DNA of 64,000 nucleotides from Rhodocollybia butyracea (GCA_015501585.1 JADNRY010000155.1:84994-148993); one strand, 5' to 3'; numbered from the stretch's first letter, positions 11,050-22,079 are shown. The notes: generated by a model not told the origin, from the sequence alone. Numbers and translations: made by a program.

Positions 11050-11640
11050 TACTTATGATAAGGTAAATTGTTTCTCAACATAAGTAATGATCATTCACGA
11101 TATGATTACCTTAACATGTGAAATACTGTATCATTTCGACCAAACATTCCCGTAACGTGTAACAGGACCCCCTGAACTTTACAATTTTACACGCGTAACA
11201 GAGCTCAACACTTACCACTGTATAAGGCAATTTTTTGCGCGCTACCATATATGGTAAGGGAACTTATCAAAAGGTGAAACCAAGGCGTAACACTCCATTC
11301 CCGGGAATGTTTGGTTGAATTGATAAGTACAGCAAACAGAATAAACGGGAACAAAACACAGGGATGGTGGGACCAGGTGTTGAGTTCATTAAAACAAAAT
11401 ATAATGAAAAAGCCATGACCCCAAGTTATACATACAAAAATTGGTCATGATCTTAAGAGCAATGAGGTTTATAGCTGATGTGTTCTAGTACAGAGAGAGA
11501 GAGTCATTTGAGTAAGTAAAGTATAATGTAAAATATGAATACTTAGTTGACCTACCTGGTACACAGAGAGAGAGCTGTTAGAGGCTCCTCCAAGTTCTGA
11601 ACCAGGTTGGTAATATTAGTATCTCCGCCTCTTAATTGTA
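11050..11640. other. P450-1 3' flank and unassigned sequence
   Basis: Up to about 11460 the sequence follows the 3' flanks of P450-2 and P450-4. Homology then stops where repeat-rich DNA begins. No gene is visible. Confidence 0.55.
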
Positions 11641-11905
11641 TTCATCTTAAGCCTATGGCACTAGGCCTAAGAGTAGGTGAGTTTCTAACTCAAAGGGTAG
11701 GACCCCCCTAAGTGCAAGCGGCTTTGGATACAATTAAGTAGGCGGCAGAAGGTTGGCAGAGGCTGACCAGATGGCACACAAATAAGTTGGATCTGAATAG
11801 AGTAAATTGCAGAGGTTGTGAAAACAATGGAGTGAAGAAACAGAGTTAAAGAAACAGATAAAGCAAGAAACGTGTAAAACAACTTAGAACATCTCCTGTT
11901 CATAA
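11640..11905 (-). mobile_element. inverted LTR fragment
   Basis: The reverse complement matches about 14805-15040 inside the LTR region (shared landmarks TCTGTTTCTTTAACTCTG, TCACAACCTCTGCAAT, AGCCGCTTGCACTTAG and GTCCTACCCTTTGAGT). It is a partial copy in the opposite orientation. Confidence 0.7.
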
Positions 11906-12239
11906 CTATTATTCAAACTTGGCACTCAAAGTGACTCGGAATGACTAGACCTGCTGATCATGTGTCTATGACTTGCCGGAACATGCGGGTATATTCAAAT
12001 GAGTTACATTGAGTTATTGAGGCTGTACTTATTTAGAAAGGCTTACTCATGCAAACCATGGTTTGCCTTGAGGCTAACACATCTACTATATATTTAATTA
12101 CTTAATGATTTCCCATGTAAAAGAATATAAAAGGGGGGAATTACACTTCAGGCAACCACATATTTGGTCTTATTAGTCTACAATTTTGTTACATTGACCT
12201 TACTAAAAAAACCCAAAAACCTAGGCAAAACCCGGGCAG

Positions 12240-12345
12240 CTAGCCTGGTCATGACCTTGGGATTTAGGTCATGACCTGGGAATTAGGTCATGACCTAAAA
12301 AATTGGTCATGACCTAGGTCAGGTTGGTCTTTTCCTGGGGTTGGT
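12240..12345. repeat. cluster of GGTCATGACC palindromes
   Basis: The 10-bp palindrome GGTCATGACC occurs four times, spaced by short AT-rich or G-rich spacers, just before the 21-bp minisatellite. Confidence 0.75.
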
Positions 12346-12475
12346 AGGTCATGGCCTGGGGTGAGATAGGATATGGCCTAGGTGGGGCAGGTCATGGTCT
12401 AGGTGAGGGAGGGCATGGTCTAGGTGAGGGAGGGTATGGTCTAGGAGGAGGAGGGTATGGTCTGGGAGGAGGAGA
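12346..12475. repeat. 21-bp minisatellite
   Basis: About six units of a 21-bp repeat with the core CATGGTCTAGGTGAGGGAG. Because 21 is a multiple of three, the plus strand reads as a Gly-rich 7-residue repeat (GGHGLGE type), but there is no other evidence that it is translated. Confidence 0.85.
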
Positions 12476-12478
12476 GTA

Positions 12479-12738
12479 CATCAGGAAAAGTCATATGAAC
12501 TCAAGGCAACTTGAGCAAAGGTTGAACCATTTTCTTTGGCTCAAGTCAACTTAAGCTGACTTGAGCTGACTTGAGTTGACCTGGAGCCAACTTGGGACCA
12601 ACTTCACAAACCTCACCAATCTCAAGTTGGCTCCAGGTCAACTCAAGTCAACTCAAGTCAGCTTAAGTCGACTTGAGCCAAAGAAAATGGTTCAACCTTT
12701 GCTCAAGTTGCCTTGAGTTCATATGACTTTTCCTGATG
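12479..12738. repeat. long near-perfect inverted repeat (116-bp arms)
   Basis: The left arm 12479-12594 and right arm 12623-12738 are reverse complements with about two mismatches over 116 bp, separated by a 28-bp spacer. Each arm contains short repeats of the type GACTTGAGYT. RNA from this site would fold into a long hairpin. The right arm overlaps the 3' end of the minus-strand ORF that ends at 12703. Confidence 0.93.
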
Positions 12739-13522
12739 ATCATCCAAACGAGGACAAACACAACAACTGGAGTTGGGATCCATGGGGGCTGGCCACTTCA
12801 TCCTTGCAAGAGTGTCAGTGGTGGAGGAAGGATCGGGAACATGGATTGGGGAAACAGGTTCCAACGATGGAATGGGTGCAGGAGGAGTAGGAATGGTCGC
12901 CCGAGAAAGCACTGGGATGAGCACACAAAGAGGACTATGTTGGTCATTCGCCTGTGGTATGGGAAGGGGACAAGACCGGCCATGGTGCTTTGTCTTCTTT
13001 GTCTTCTTATGGTGCTTCCTTTTCTTCTCAACACCATCATCACAATGACTAGGGTCCTCCGCCTTATCCTTGGCAATAAAATCCCGTAATCTCCTCGCAT
13101 CTTCATCGGCCTGGGGAAAAATGTTCCTGTTCATCCATAATTCGACCTAGTTTGCTAGGACAACTATTATGAGCCTCTAATGCCTTCAATGCCTTCTTGT
13201 ACAATTCCCAAGGGAAATCTAGAATCTTGGGGGCCCCGCGCAATCAAGTAATGGCTTCCAAAACATGGATTCCTTCCAACTTGGCATATGTGCAGAAATG
13301 GAGTAGGGTGAAGAAGTCGCACTGTTTCTTGCGCTTATGGCACAAGCTGCAGGTAAGGGAATCCTCAGGCCGGGTACAGGTGGTGATGGTGTCCTGGATT
13401 GAGCAGAGGGAACATTTTACTTTGCCATGGACAGCTTCAAAGACACCAGCATGTTGGAGAATAAAAGATGTTTTGATGCCATGAATTTTGAAGCAAGCAA
13501 GGGGGTGAGCGGTTTCAGACAT
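12703..13522 (-). pseudogene. cysteine-rich hypothetical protein, frame-broken
   Basis: The minus-strand frame starts at ATG 13522 and encodes a Cys-rich segment (CSLCSIQ near residue 37, then CSLCHKRKKQC near residue 59) that may bind zinc. An in-frame TGA follows EAIT near 13245, after which the same frame stays open (ILDFPWELYKKALKALEAHN) to about 13110. A one-base shift then leads into a second open segment ending at 12703, with a Lys/His-rich stretch and a Pro-rich middle. I do not recognise the family. It sits next to LTR-type sequence and may belong to a decayed transposon. Confidence 0.45.
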
Positions 13523-13726
13523 GGTAATCAGAAAGGACAGTAGGTGGCAATGGTCGTGGTGGTTGGAAAAGAAGAAGTATTAATCATCCACACAACAAGT
13601 TCAACCCTGCATGACTCGACAATCAGGGAAGCTTCTCCCGGAAGAATCCTTATGTATCCCAATGACACTGTTAGCACCCGAATCACAATCACCGTCTGGG
13701 ATCTGCTCCTTGAAGGCTCAGAGCCT

Positions 13727-13743
13727 GAAGGGGAGGGGGGGGG
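13727..13743 (+). other. polypurine tract
   Basis: A GAAGGGGAGGGGGGGGG run ends 3 bp before TGTCATGCC. This is the usual position of the plus-strand primer site upstream of a 3' LTR. Confidence 0.6.
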
Positions 13744-13746
13744 TAA

Positions 13747-15474
13747 TGTCATGCCCTGTACTCCCGTACTCCATCGCGTCTGGCCCCGTCGATTCCGCTA
13801 CCGCTTGTCATCCCGCCAATCCTGCTCATGAACTTAGACCAATTGCGCTAACCATAGCCTGACGTTCCGATCCATTTGTAACTCTTTCACTAATCATATC
13901 CGATATTAGCCAGTTTCTGTCTCCCTAGATGCTTTGTTCTATTTCGAGGTATGCCTTTGTATTACTTCCGTTTCCGCTCATCCATTGTAGTTTCTTTCCC
14001 TTTCACCTTAATCAATTGCCTAAGTACTTTTTGCAACCCTGTACATTTCCGTTCTTCTTAAATACTCATTTGATATCTCTGATACCTTAGATTTGCTATA
14101 TTGAAATAACCCCCCAGTTACCGACTCATTTCTCAACTTATCAGTTTCTTTTACTCTGTTTCTTCACTCTATCATTTTCTTCACTCCGCAATATAACTCT
14201 CTTCAATTCTGATCCATTGCGCAACGCTAAGTCAGTTTCCGCTCGACTTCCCGCCCACACTTTATTGTTATCGGAAATGCTTGCGCTCAGCGGGTCCTAC
14301 CCTCAGAGTCGGGGACACTTCCTCTCTTAGGCTTACTCGTCAGGTTCATTCTAAACTCATTCTGGGTTCCGTTCACACTCCTTGCGTCGTCGTCATTCTC
14401 AGATCAAGTAAGCTATTGTCATGCCCTAGGCATATACAGACTGCCAACATTTCCCGCTTACCATTACATAACCTGCTTCCGCCGCATTTCCGGTTCCAAT
14501 ACACTTCCACTTTGCTTCCGTTTTACTTGTTCCTTCACTGTACACTTTCTATGATCCCGTCAATCCATTCTCCACCATTCTTACAATCATACATATGCTT
14601 TATGCTCATCCCGCCGCTTCCGCTTATGTTCATTGTTGTCTTTCATCCCTTGTACTTCTTTTGGCTATTCTTGTCTTTTCTACTCTCAGATTATTACCTA
14701 TCACTACTCCGGTCCTTGAGTACCCTTTATATAGTTCTGTACCATGTCAAGTACAGTAGATTGGAAATATTGCTTAACCCCTTGACTCGTGTGCTCTTGT
14801 GTGTTCTGGTTTCTCGCTTTATCTGTTTCTTTAACTCTGTTTCTTCACTCCATCGTTTTCACAACCTCTGCAATCTACTATCATCTATTTGGTTCCACTC
14901 TGTTTGCGCCACATCAGGTCAGCTACTGCTTGACCTTCCGCTTCCGCTCATATTGCTATCAAAGCCGCTTGCACTTAGTGGGTCCTACCCTTTGAGTCGG
15001 AAACTCATCTACTCTTAGGCTTACTTGCCGAGTTCATCCTATCGCCTGTACAGGCCTGCCGTCCTTACATTAGTCCCTTGGACAATCCTGACACAAGTCT
15101 TACATCCCATAGGCACTTCGGAACTGTTCTACACTCACATCCTTTCACATCTCAAACCAACTTTCCCAGTTCGGCTGAACAACGGCAGTACGGAGTGTAT
15201 CCGCACTTTGGTTTCCAGGTTTGTAACCCGCGCTCGAAGGATTCCGCCTAGATCCTTACAGCTATCTTCGAATCATCCCATTGGAAACTTTCTGTCGCTT
15301 CTATTCGAGATAGTACATTACTATCCCATCGCAATAAGGATCCGCCTAGATCCTTACACATCTCCGAGTATTAGTTCTGATTCATATTACTGCTTGTCGA
15401 GCCATCTCCAAGGGTAATCTTATTATTATTTGTCGAGCTATCTCCAAATAATAACTTCTGTGAGTTTTGTATTA
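13747..15474 (+). mobile_element. probable 3' LTR of a Ty3/gypsy-type element
   Basis: The segment begins TGTCATGCCC directly after a polypurine tract and plausibly ends near TGTATTACA (15466-15474). It contains no conserved protein. An internal direct repeat links about 14140-14360 with 14810-15040 (shared landmark GGGTCCTACCC followed by TCTTAGGCTTACT), and a second short repeat GCCTAGATCCTTACA occurs at 15246 and 15346. The right boundary is an estimate. The matching 5' LTR and polymerase genes are absent from the window. Confidence 0.6.
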
Positions 15475-15479
15475 CAAAC

Positions 15480-16590
15480 TAGCTACTAACTTTACTTGAG
15501 CCTAGTTCTTTGAGTATATATTTTTTGCCTAGCGGTTTCATCGAAAGGAAAGGCTTGCTCTATAATCTCCATTAATTTCTCTTATCATTGTTACCACCGA
15601 GTTATGTACTGTGAAGGTTTGGACAAGACTATTGATCGAGTCATAACAATATCCCGCACAGTGTGCACTCCAGGGGAAAATAAACAACCGACACCACAGG
15701 AGAAACTTTGGCAAGGAAATCAATTGCTCAGCTGATCTCACCATCTCCAACACTCTGATCAAATTTTAATTCAAAAGTTAAAAATCAAAAACCATCCTTG
15801 GCCCTCCCGCCTGCGACATGATGATTGCAATCCATGGATGTAGAAACTCTTAAAAGTCGTTGAGGTCTCACAGATGATTACCAAACTAAAAAAATATTAT
15901 TTTTTATTATGAGTCAGATGTAAAAGTTTAAAACTACAGAATTTAAAACCACTGAAAATTAGTGAGGTGCGATGGCTGAACAACAGTGAAGGAACCGTCG
16001 CGCTGCTCTGATTGGGGGTGAATCACCAATGAACTTTCCTATATAACTCATGCAAGGGTGCGTGCAAGTATTGCAGGGCATGTAATCAGTGCTGAATTTT
16101 CTACTCCCAAAAACCAACACAAGCTCAGTAATATTGGTTTTATTGTATGTAAATACATATTTCTTGCGTCAAAAATGACTCTTTAATATACATGTGCATG
16201 CACCAGCTGCACGGCAAATCACTTAGCCCAACTTTGCATTGCCTTAGCTAAAACTTGTCGATGAAATAGAAATTCCGAAATGGAGAGCGTGAGATGGGTT
16301 CAAAACTTGTTGCACGTTGCACTGATAGAATATGTTGGGTGCTGGGGACTGTTTGGGTGTAATTAATTCTTACCGGGAGTGCGCGAGACACTCGCGAAAC
16401 ATGCCACGGGCGAGGGAACCACATAAAAGACAAGTAAGAGAGTGACGATAACAGAAATTCTTTACTTACCAGGATATATTGTGGCGTAGATGAATTAAGA
16501 TGGCGTCGGGGTTTCAAAACCCTTAGGAAGGGGGATATTATCAAAATTGTTATGTATCCAGTTTGCAATGCTCTGATTGCAGACTGAGAT
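15480..16590. other. intergenic, no gene recognised
   Basis: Short ORFs only, none with recognisable protein features. Confidence 0.5.
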
Positions 16591-16597
16591 GGCTGAT

Positions 16598-17525
16598 AGT
16601 ATAACCGACGGTGTTAACTGACAATGCAGATGCCAGAGATGTCATTGAGACAAGTTGAAACTCAGACTGAGGGTAGACGGTTACTGTTGGTAATTATAAC
16701 GAGATCTTCGGAGATTCAGGTGAGTTGGACATTATTAGTTGTATTGTGGAACAAAAGATGGCAGCAAAACGGTAAGCAAGAAAACCAAGATTCAGTTCGA
16801 CGCGTCAAAGTACAGAGAAAAAATGCCAAGTTTGGTAAAGAAAGGAGAGGTGGTTGAATTGTCAATATTTATCCCGGAGCCCTCACATCGTCACACCAAC
16901 GAAGCCTTGTGTTTACGCATTCATCCTCTTCGCTATGCATTCAAACATAACGCTTCACAAAAATTTCAGTTTATCAAACTCGAAAGTGTTTCTCTGCGGG
17001 ATGCAGCGCTTCCTCGGGCCTAGGCAGTTATATAGATAACCCCCTAACCCCTAACTTCCCAGTCGTATCTCACATAGTATAACCGACGGTGTTAACAGGT
17101 GTTAACTGACAATGCAGATATGTCATTGAGACCGATTGAAACTCAGACTGAGGGTAGATAGACGGTTATTGTTGGTAACGAGATCTTCGGAGAGTCAGGT
17201 GAGTTGGATATTATTAGTTGTATTCTGGAACAAAAGATGGCAAAACGGTGTAAGCAAGAAATCTGAGATTCAGTTCGACGCGTCAATGTACAAAGAGAAA
17301 AATGCCAAGTTTGGTAAAGAAAGGAGAGGTGGTTGAATTGTACAGACGTTGTCAATATTATCCCGGAGCCCTCACATCGTCACGCCAACGAGGCATTGTG
17401 TTTACGCGATTCATCCCTCTTCGCTATGCATTCAAACATAATGCACAAAAATTCAGTTTATCAACCTTGAAAGTGTTTCGCTGCGGGATGCAGCGCCTAA
17501 GCAGTTCCTAACTTCCCAGTCGTAT
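16598..17525. repeat. tandem duplication of a ~0.46-kb unit
   Basis: Unit 1 (about 16598-17075) and unit 2 (about 17076-17525) share long collinear stretches, both starting AGTATAACCGACGGTGTTAAC and ending CTAACTTCCCAGTCGTAT. Each holds a short frame containing MPSLVKKGEVVEL. Small indels separate the copies. The unit is not recognised. Confidence 0.85.
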
Positions 17526-17529
17526 ATTA

Positions 17530-18286
17530 TTTATACCCAATCACCTCTCTAAATCCCTGATGTGATGTCCAAACATTGCCAGAATTCTCTCGAGCATTCA
17601 TTTGATTTACGCAAGAGTATACATACACTAAGATAAGTAGTGCAATGTCAAGCCTATCATCCCATTGACCTCGGACTCGGACCTCGGACAGTAGATGGAC
17701 ATGTACTTAACAGCTTAACCTCTAATTCGACCGGTAGACAAAAAATTTGACAATTATTTAATTACACTTAAGCAAGCCATGGCCCAGTCACTTGCACTTA
17801 AGATTGGGATGGATATCATGTCATTGCATGTGGAGCAGGTTTACATACCGAAGGTCCTTGGTCACATTTCGAGGGTACACTAGGACTCTGCTAGGACTTC
17901 TGTATTGGCACTTTTTCTGATAACAATTAAATTAATAATTCCATGATTAGTATCTTGATGCAATGGGGCCTGGGCAGAAAATAGGAGATCTAAACTGAGC
18001 AAAAAATGTTTACAGAACCCTTCGAAATCCGTAAAACCTTGGAAGGAAGTTTGGAATCCGCTGACTCACAGCTTCCTCAAAGATTAATCGGCATTTTTGG
18101 CCTTGCGGGGGAAGCCACCCCAAGAACAGAGCCTCATAAATATCCAAGAATCAGTCTCCGTACAATAAAAGACAATTCTCCTCATTGTCCTCCTTACCTG
18201 ACCAACCTGTAAGCTCTACTCTTTCCACTGCTTTCACCTATCTGACTCCTTGAGCGCTCACCAGTATTAATACCTCTTCGTTTGTC
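17530..18286. other. upstream region of the Gag-fusion ORF
   Basis: No separate gene is recognised. A small ORF at 18006-18209 has no features. Near 18155-18240 there is an AATAAA and a pyrimidine-rich tract, which could be a 5' UTR or an old LTR end. Confidence 0.4.
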
Positions 18287-19918
18287 ATGAAACACTTGAA
18301 CGCGGCCGAATGGTCTCTAGAACTTCCGAGTGTCCCCCTTCTCAAGGGAGAATCGAACCTTGAGGAATGGAAAGACATTCTCATTCGAACACTCGAATTG
18401 CACGGTCTTGAATACTATGTTCAAACAGAAGTCCCTGAACCTGCGGACCCCGCCGTACGGGAACAGTGGAAGTGTGACCGCGCCAAGGTCAATTTACTTC
18501 TCAAACGATCCACTCCACTCGTCCAGAACACTCTTGAAGCAGCTGGATGGAATCGATTCGCAGCGGAGGACCCCAAGGCTCTTTACGAGCTGATCCTACG
18601 AGTCATTCCGAATGTGTCTGCAAATGCGACTGGAGACATGGTAACAGAATTAGGTGCTGTCATGGCATTGATTGATATGTGTCCTCCTCCGGACGAGCTG
18701 ATCCCGTTCGATGGCGACAAGGCTCGTGTGGAAGAACTCTGCATGCGCCTTGGGGGTTCCGTTGACCTAGAAGCCGATTTGAGATGGGCGTGCTCATTCC
18801 TAACTGCGGTGAAAGTGGGATTCCTGTCACCTAGCATCGAGCTTGATGTCCCTCCACCTCACAAAACTTATCCACGCTTTAGACCCATGGCGACACGTGG
18901 GATTGGGGGGTGGGCTTTTGCCCTTACCAACTTGGGGGAGGCACTGACGACCCGGGTTCCCACAGATGGAAAAAGGCAATTGGCCCACAGGCCCGGGATT
19001 TCGAACGTTGGACCCTTTAGCGCGGATATCGTCTTGACTTGTGAAGCCTTGAGTCACACTTGGTACTGCGGTCTAACGGTCCACGGCGAGGCCGACCTGC
19101 GAGAGTGTTGGACCCTCTGGATAAACTTGCGTCGGAACAGCTACCTGCCGGGGTCCACACGAGTCACTGGTAGCCAAGTGACCCCCTTACCGCCCCTTGG
19201 GCCGTCAAGGCACTTCACTGGGAATGACTCCAAGCGGCTCGCTCTAAATTTCTATTTACGATTTGCGACCCCACTGCTGTTATTCACAGAGTACAATCCT
19301 CAGCACCACATAGCCGCAATTACGTTCGCCAGCGCCATACCATTGTGTGAGGAAGGGGATGAAGGTGTGCATGAGGCGGGATACCTCATTCAAGCCTCTT
19401 CTCAATTGCTGGACCTGTATGATCCCGCGACGTATAAATCATACTGGCACGGCGGCCCATTCGCTGGTCCCGGAGCAGAACTACTGACTGCTACCTTGGA
19501 CGCGGTGGAAGAGGCCATAAAATCTTACACGCTGACGGGAGTCGCTTGCATTTTATGCTTCCTATATTCTGTTTGCTCGACTCGCCACAGGAAACTATAC
19601 TACGATAATCAACCCGAGAACCTTCCCACACATGTGGGCAAGGTAAACTTAAACCATGACAATCCCTTTGTTGGGCTCATACACGCTATCAGCGAACCTC
19701 GACCGACATTCGCGTTGTGGGAACAATCTGTAGACTTGCATATACGGAGAATACACGATTGGCAGCATAGTTTGGCTCCGACCACCGCGGGGTTTGTTAC
19801 AGCAACTAATGTTTTGGACGTGGGGGACTCTTTCTACAACATCATGCACCAACTCGCGCGTCCCTACTTGGTAACCGATCGCGCAGTGCCCCCACTCTGT
19901 AGCTACATGACACTGTGA
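18287..19918 (+). CDS. copia Gag-like (UBN2-type) N-terminus fused to an unknown C-terminal region
   Basis: This is the longest uninterrupted ORF here: 543 aa without introns, from ATG 18287 to TGA 19916. Residues about 1-125 resemble the N-terminal part of copia-type Gag/UBN2 proteins: PLLKGESNLEEWKDILIRTL near residue 16, the acidic linker EVPEPADPAVREQWK, and LLLKRSTPLVQNTLEAAGW. The usual Gag C-terminus and CCHC zinc knuckle do not follow. From about residue 125 there is an unrelated ~420-aa region with a possible single hydrophobic helix (GVACILCFLYSVC, near residue 420) and no motif I recognise. GC content is visibly higher than in the flanks. No protease, integrase or reverse transcriptase follows, so it may be a domesticated or chimeric gene; it could also be a transposon relic that has stayed open. 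Confidence 0.65.
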   Translation: MKHLNAAEWSLELPSVPLLKGESNLEEWKDILIRTLELHGLEYYVQTEVPEPADPAVREQWKCDRAKVNLLLKRSTPLVQNTLEAAGWNRFAAEDPKALYELILRVIPNVSANATGDMVTELGAVMALIDMCPPPDELIPFDGDKARVEELCMRLGGSVDLEADLRWACSFLTAVKVGFLSPSIELDVPPPHKTYPRFRPMATRGIGGWAFALTNLGEALTTRVPTDGKRQLAHRPGISNVGPFSADIVLTCEALSHTWYCGLTVHGEADLRECWTLWINLRRNSYLPGSTRVTGSQVTPLPPLGPSRHFTGNDSKRLALNFYLRFATPLLLFTEYNPQHHIAAITFASAIPLCEEGDEGVHEAGYLIQASSQLLDLYDPATYKSYWHGGPFAGPGAELLTATLDAVEEAIKSYTLTGVACILCFLYSVCSTRHRKLYYDNQPENLPTHVGKVNLNHDNPFVGLIHAISEPRPTFALWEQSVDLHIRRIHDWQHSLAPTTAGFVTATNVLDVGDSFYNIMHQLARPYLVTDRAVPPLCSYMTL

Positions 19919-20690
19919 GGACCCCGCACTAGCATCCAGCTATTGCAATGGGGTACTACACTATACTGTCATGTATCGGTGTAGAATTCTGAGTTATGTC
20001 CTTGGTCAATGTTCAATGTTGTAATACTGTATATAGACTTTTCATTTGGCTCTATCTAAACTTGCCCCAAAGTAGGGTGTTGTTATATCATTTCATGAAT
20101 AAATATTCTTTCGTCTAGATGAGTTACGGTCCTGAAAGCCCGCTTGCGAATGCTTATGAATCTGAAGAAACTTCCCGATGGAATTTACTGTATACGGTAA
20201 ATCTACTTAGTATGTAAAGAGAGAGACAGGTCAAGATGTAGATTGAGCGTAATTACACCAACTTGTCCATGCAAGAAGTGAGTGAGCGATACTGATCAAA
20301 CAGCAAGCGATAGAGGGAGGGAGAGGCCAGTAAGTATTCCGCAGGACAACCACGACCGGTAACCAAGGCGAAAGGCGAAAGGATAACGAACGGCAATAAA
20401 AAAAAACGTAAAAATAAGACAAAGAGGGAAATCAAAAGCAACAAAGAAAAGTGAACAATTGTATGTAGAGAACCAAGGGGAAAAATAACGAAAGAACATT
20501 TCGTTAGATTGGTTGTCGACTCTTGGACCTTCGAGTCCGAGAAACCAACCGCCATCTCCTCCACCAATGGCTCCGGCACCTTCCCCGCCTCCTCTCATGC
20601 ACCCGCATTCTATACACACGTATAACCATCCATCCCCCAATTACTCCTCACCCTCAACACCACAATCCCAAAATTAACCCCCCAACTCCC
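19919..20690. other. 3' flank of the fusion ORF, no gene recognised
   Basis: AT-rich sequence with possible polyadenylation signals near 20099. The minus-strand ORFs at 20250-20640 look hydrophobic by composition but carry no recognisable family features. Confidence 0.45.
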
Positions 20691-21080
20691 TAATCTGCGG
20701 AAACTCTGGAAACATCTGCACATACTTTGTCTCGCAGACGTTATGCGCAAACGACGTGATGCGGATGTACATCGATCGGGTTCTTCGGCAACATCGAGGG
20801 ATACGGAGGCTCCTCGTCCTCCAAAACCACATCTCCCCTCTCCCGTCGCTCTCTAACCTCCTGCCTCCTCGCTTCTCTTTCAACCACTCTTCACCTTGAC
20901 AATATTTCCTTCCCCTTCACCATCCCCCACACCTCGATCTGCCTCAGCGCAGTGCGTATATTATACGCCACCTTCATGGGCATATGATCAATCGTTATGT
21001 CCTCAACGTAGGTTGGAACAACAACAAGTGCTACGAAAACCTTGAATCTCCTAACGTTTGAAAGGTCAGCATAGCCCATT
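20680..21080 (-). pseudogene. unrecognised minus-strand coding fragment, frame-broken
   Basis: The minus frame from about 21080 encodes a region with PTYVEDITIDHMPMKVAYNI and ALRQIEVWGMVKGKEIL. An in-frame TGA follows near 20892, then the same frame continues with EARRQEVRERRERGDVVLED and SMLPKNPIDVHPHHVV. A shift of one base in a T run near 20744 joins on NVCETKYVQMFPEFPQIREL, ending about 20680. The peptide composition looks like real protein. The family is not recognised. Confidence 0.35.
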
Positions 21081-21089
21081 TCCCGAGTT

Positions 21090-22070
21090 CGAGGTGTCAG
21101 AAGTTAGGTGTGCGCCCACGGAGTGCAGAGCGTAATCTGGAGGTGCGAGCATATCCTTGTTGAAGTACAAGGAGACGCTAAGTATCATCGACAAGATGGG
21201 TGGTTTTAGACTTCGTTCTACCAGTTAGAGGAGGTGGTGCTCACGCTGGCTTTGGTGGGTGCGTTCTTCCCGACGTCAAGTACTTCCTTGATGCCCCCTT
21301 CGACGGACCCGAAACGTCCCTCGAGTGCGGCCAATTTTGCACAGGCTTCGTCGTCGCGACCACTGCGCTCGACACGGGCCTCGACAACCTATCCGTCTTC
21401 TGGTTGAACCCTCCCGCTTTCCTGCTTGACCAGCTGTCTCATTCGTCCAACCAACTTAACCTTGCCTTGCTGCCATTCGCAGTCTTTACCCTCGTCTGCT
21501 CATTCTCCAAAACCAACGCGGGAAAAGCAGATTCTATGACCGACATCACATTAAGTTGTATTCTCCGCCGATATTGTAGTGACGAAGACCACGAAAACTG
21601 CAGCGTCAATGCAACAAGCGGTTCCCGGTCATCCATGCTGCCCAAAGGAAGAGGAACCTTGAATATGAAGTGTATATGGGACAAACATGTTGACTGCTTT
21701 CCCTAATGCCCGGCCACTAAGATGGAATAAGGAAGAGAGAAACGAAGAGTCTTCAGAGTCTGAAGACGATGGAACCCAGTCGCATGGAGCGTCGTCGTAT
21801 GAGTACGAGTCTTCATTGGGTTGGCCGATTTCTGGATCTTTGGGGATATTAGGGATGTGAGTTGTTTACTGCAACTTGTTGACTCAGTACTCGAAGTAAA
21901 TTGTTCATTGTTCATACTCCGACCTGATGCCGCTTGCATTCCGGCCTGTGGGAACCGTACGTCAGGCTCATGTGGGCGCGTTTGGACGCGTTCGTGTTCA
22001 CGACTTTCTTTTATTTATTGCATGCTGGACGATTAGAATGCTCATCCTTCGGGCCTCTCAACACCGCAAG
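21090..22070. other. unresolved region
   Basis: There is a 168-aa plus-strand ORF at 21200-21706, a competing minus-strand ORF at 21439-21684, and a plus-strand acidic/Ser-rich open stretch at about 21725-21857 (contains ESSESEDDGTQSHGASSYEYE-like composition). I cannot decide which, if any, is expressed. Confidence 0.3.
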
Positions 22071-22079
22071 ATCTAGCTC

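Noticed and set aside
12351..12554. Glycine-rich 67-codon plus-strand ORF
   Set aside because: It is produced by the 21-bp minisatellite reading in one frame and then runs into the inverted repeat; nothing else supports translation.
14281..15018. 245-codon hydrophobic plus-strand ORF
   Set aside because: It lies inside the LTR-like region, is composed of pyrimidine-rich DNA giving Leu/Ser/Phe by composition, and homologous segments at 11640-11905 and 14140-14360 do not preserve the frame.
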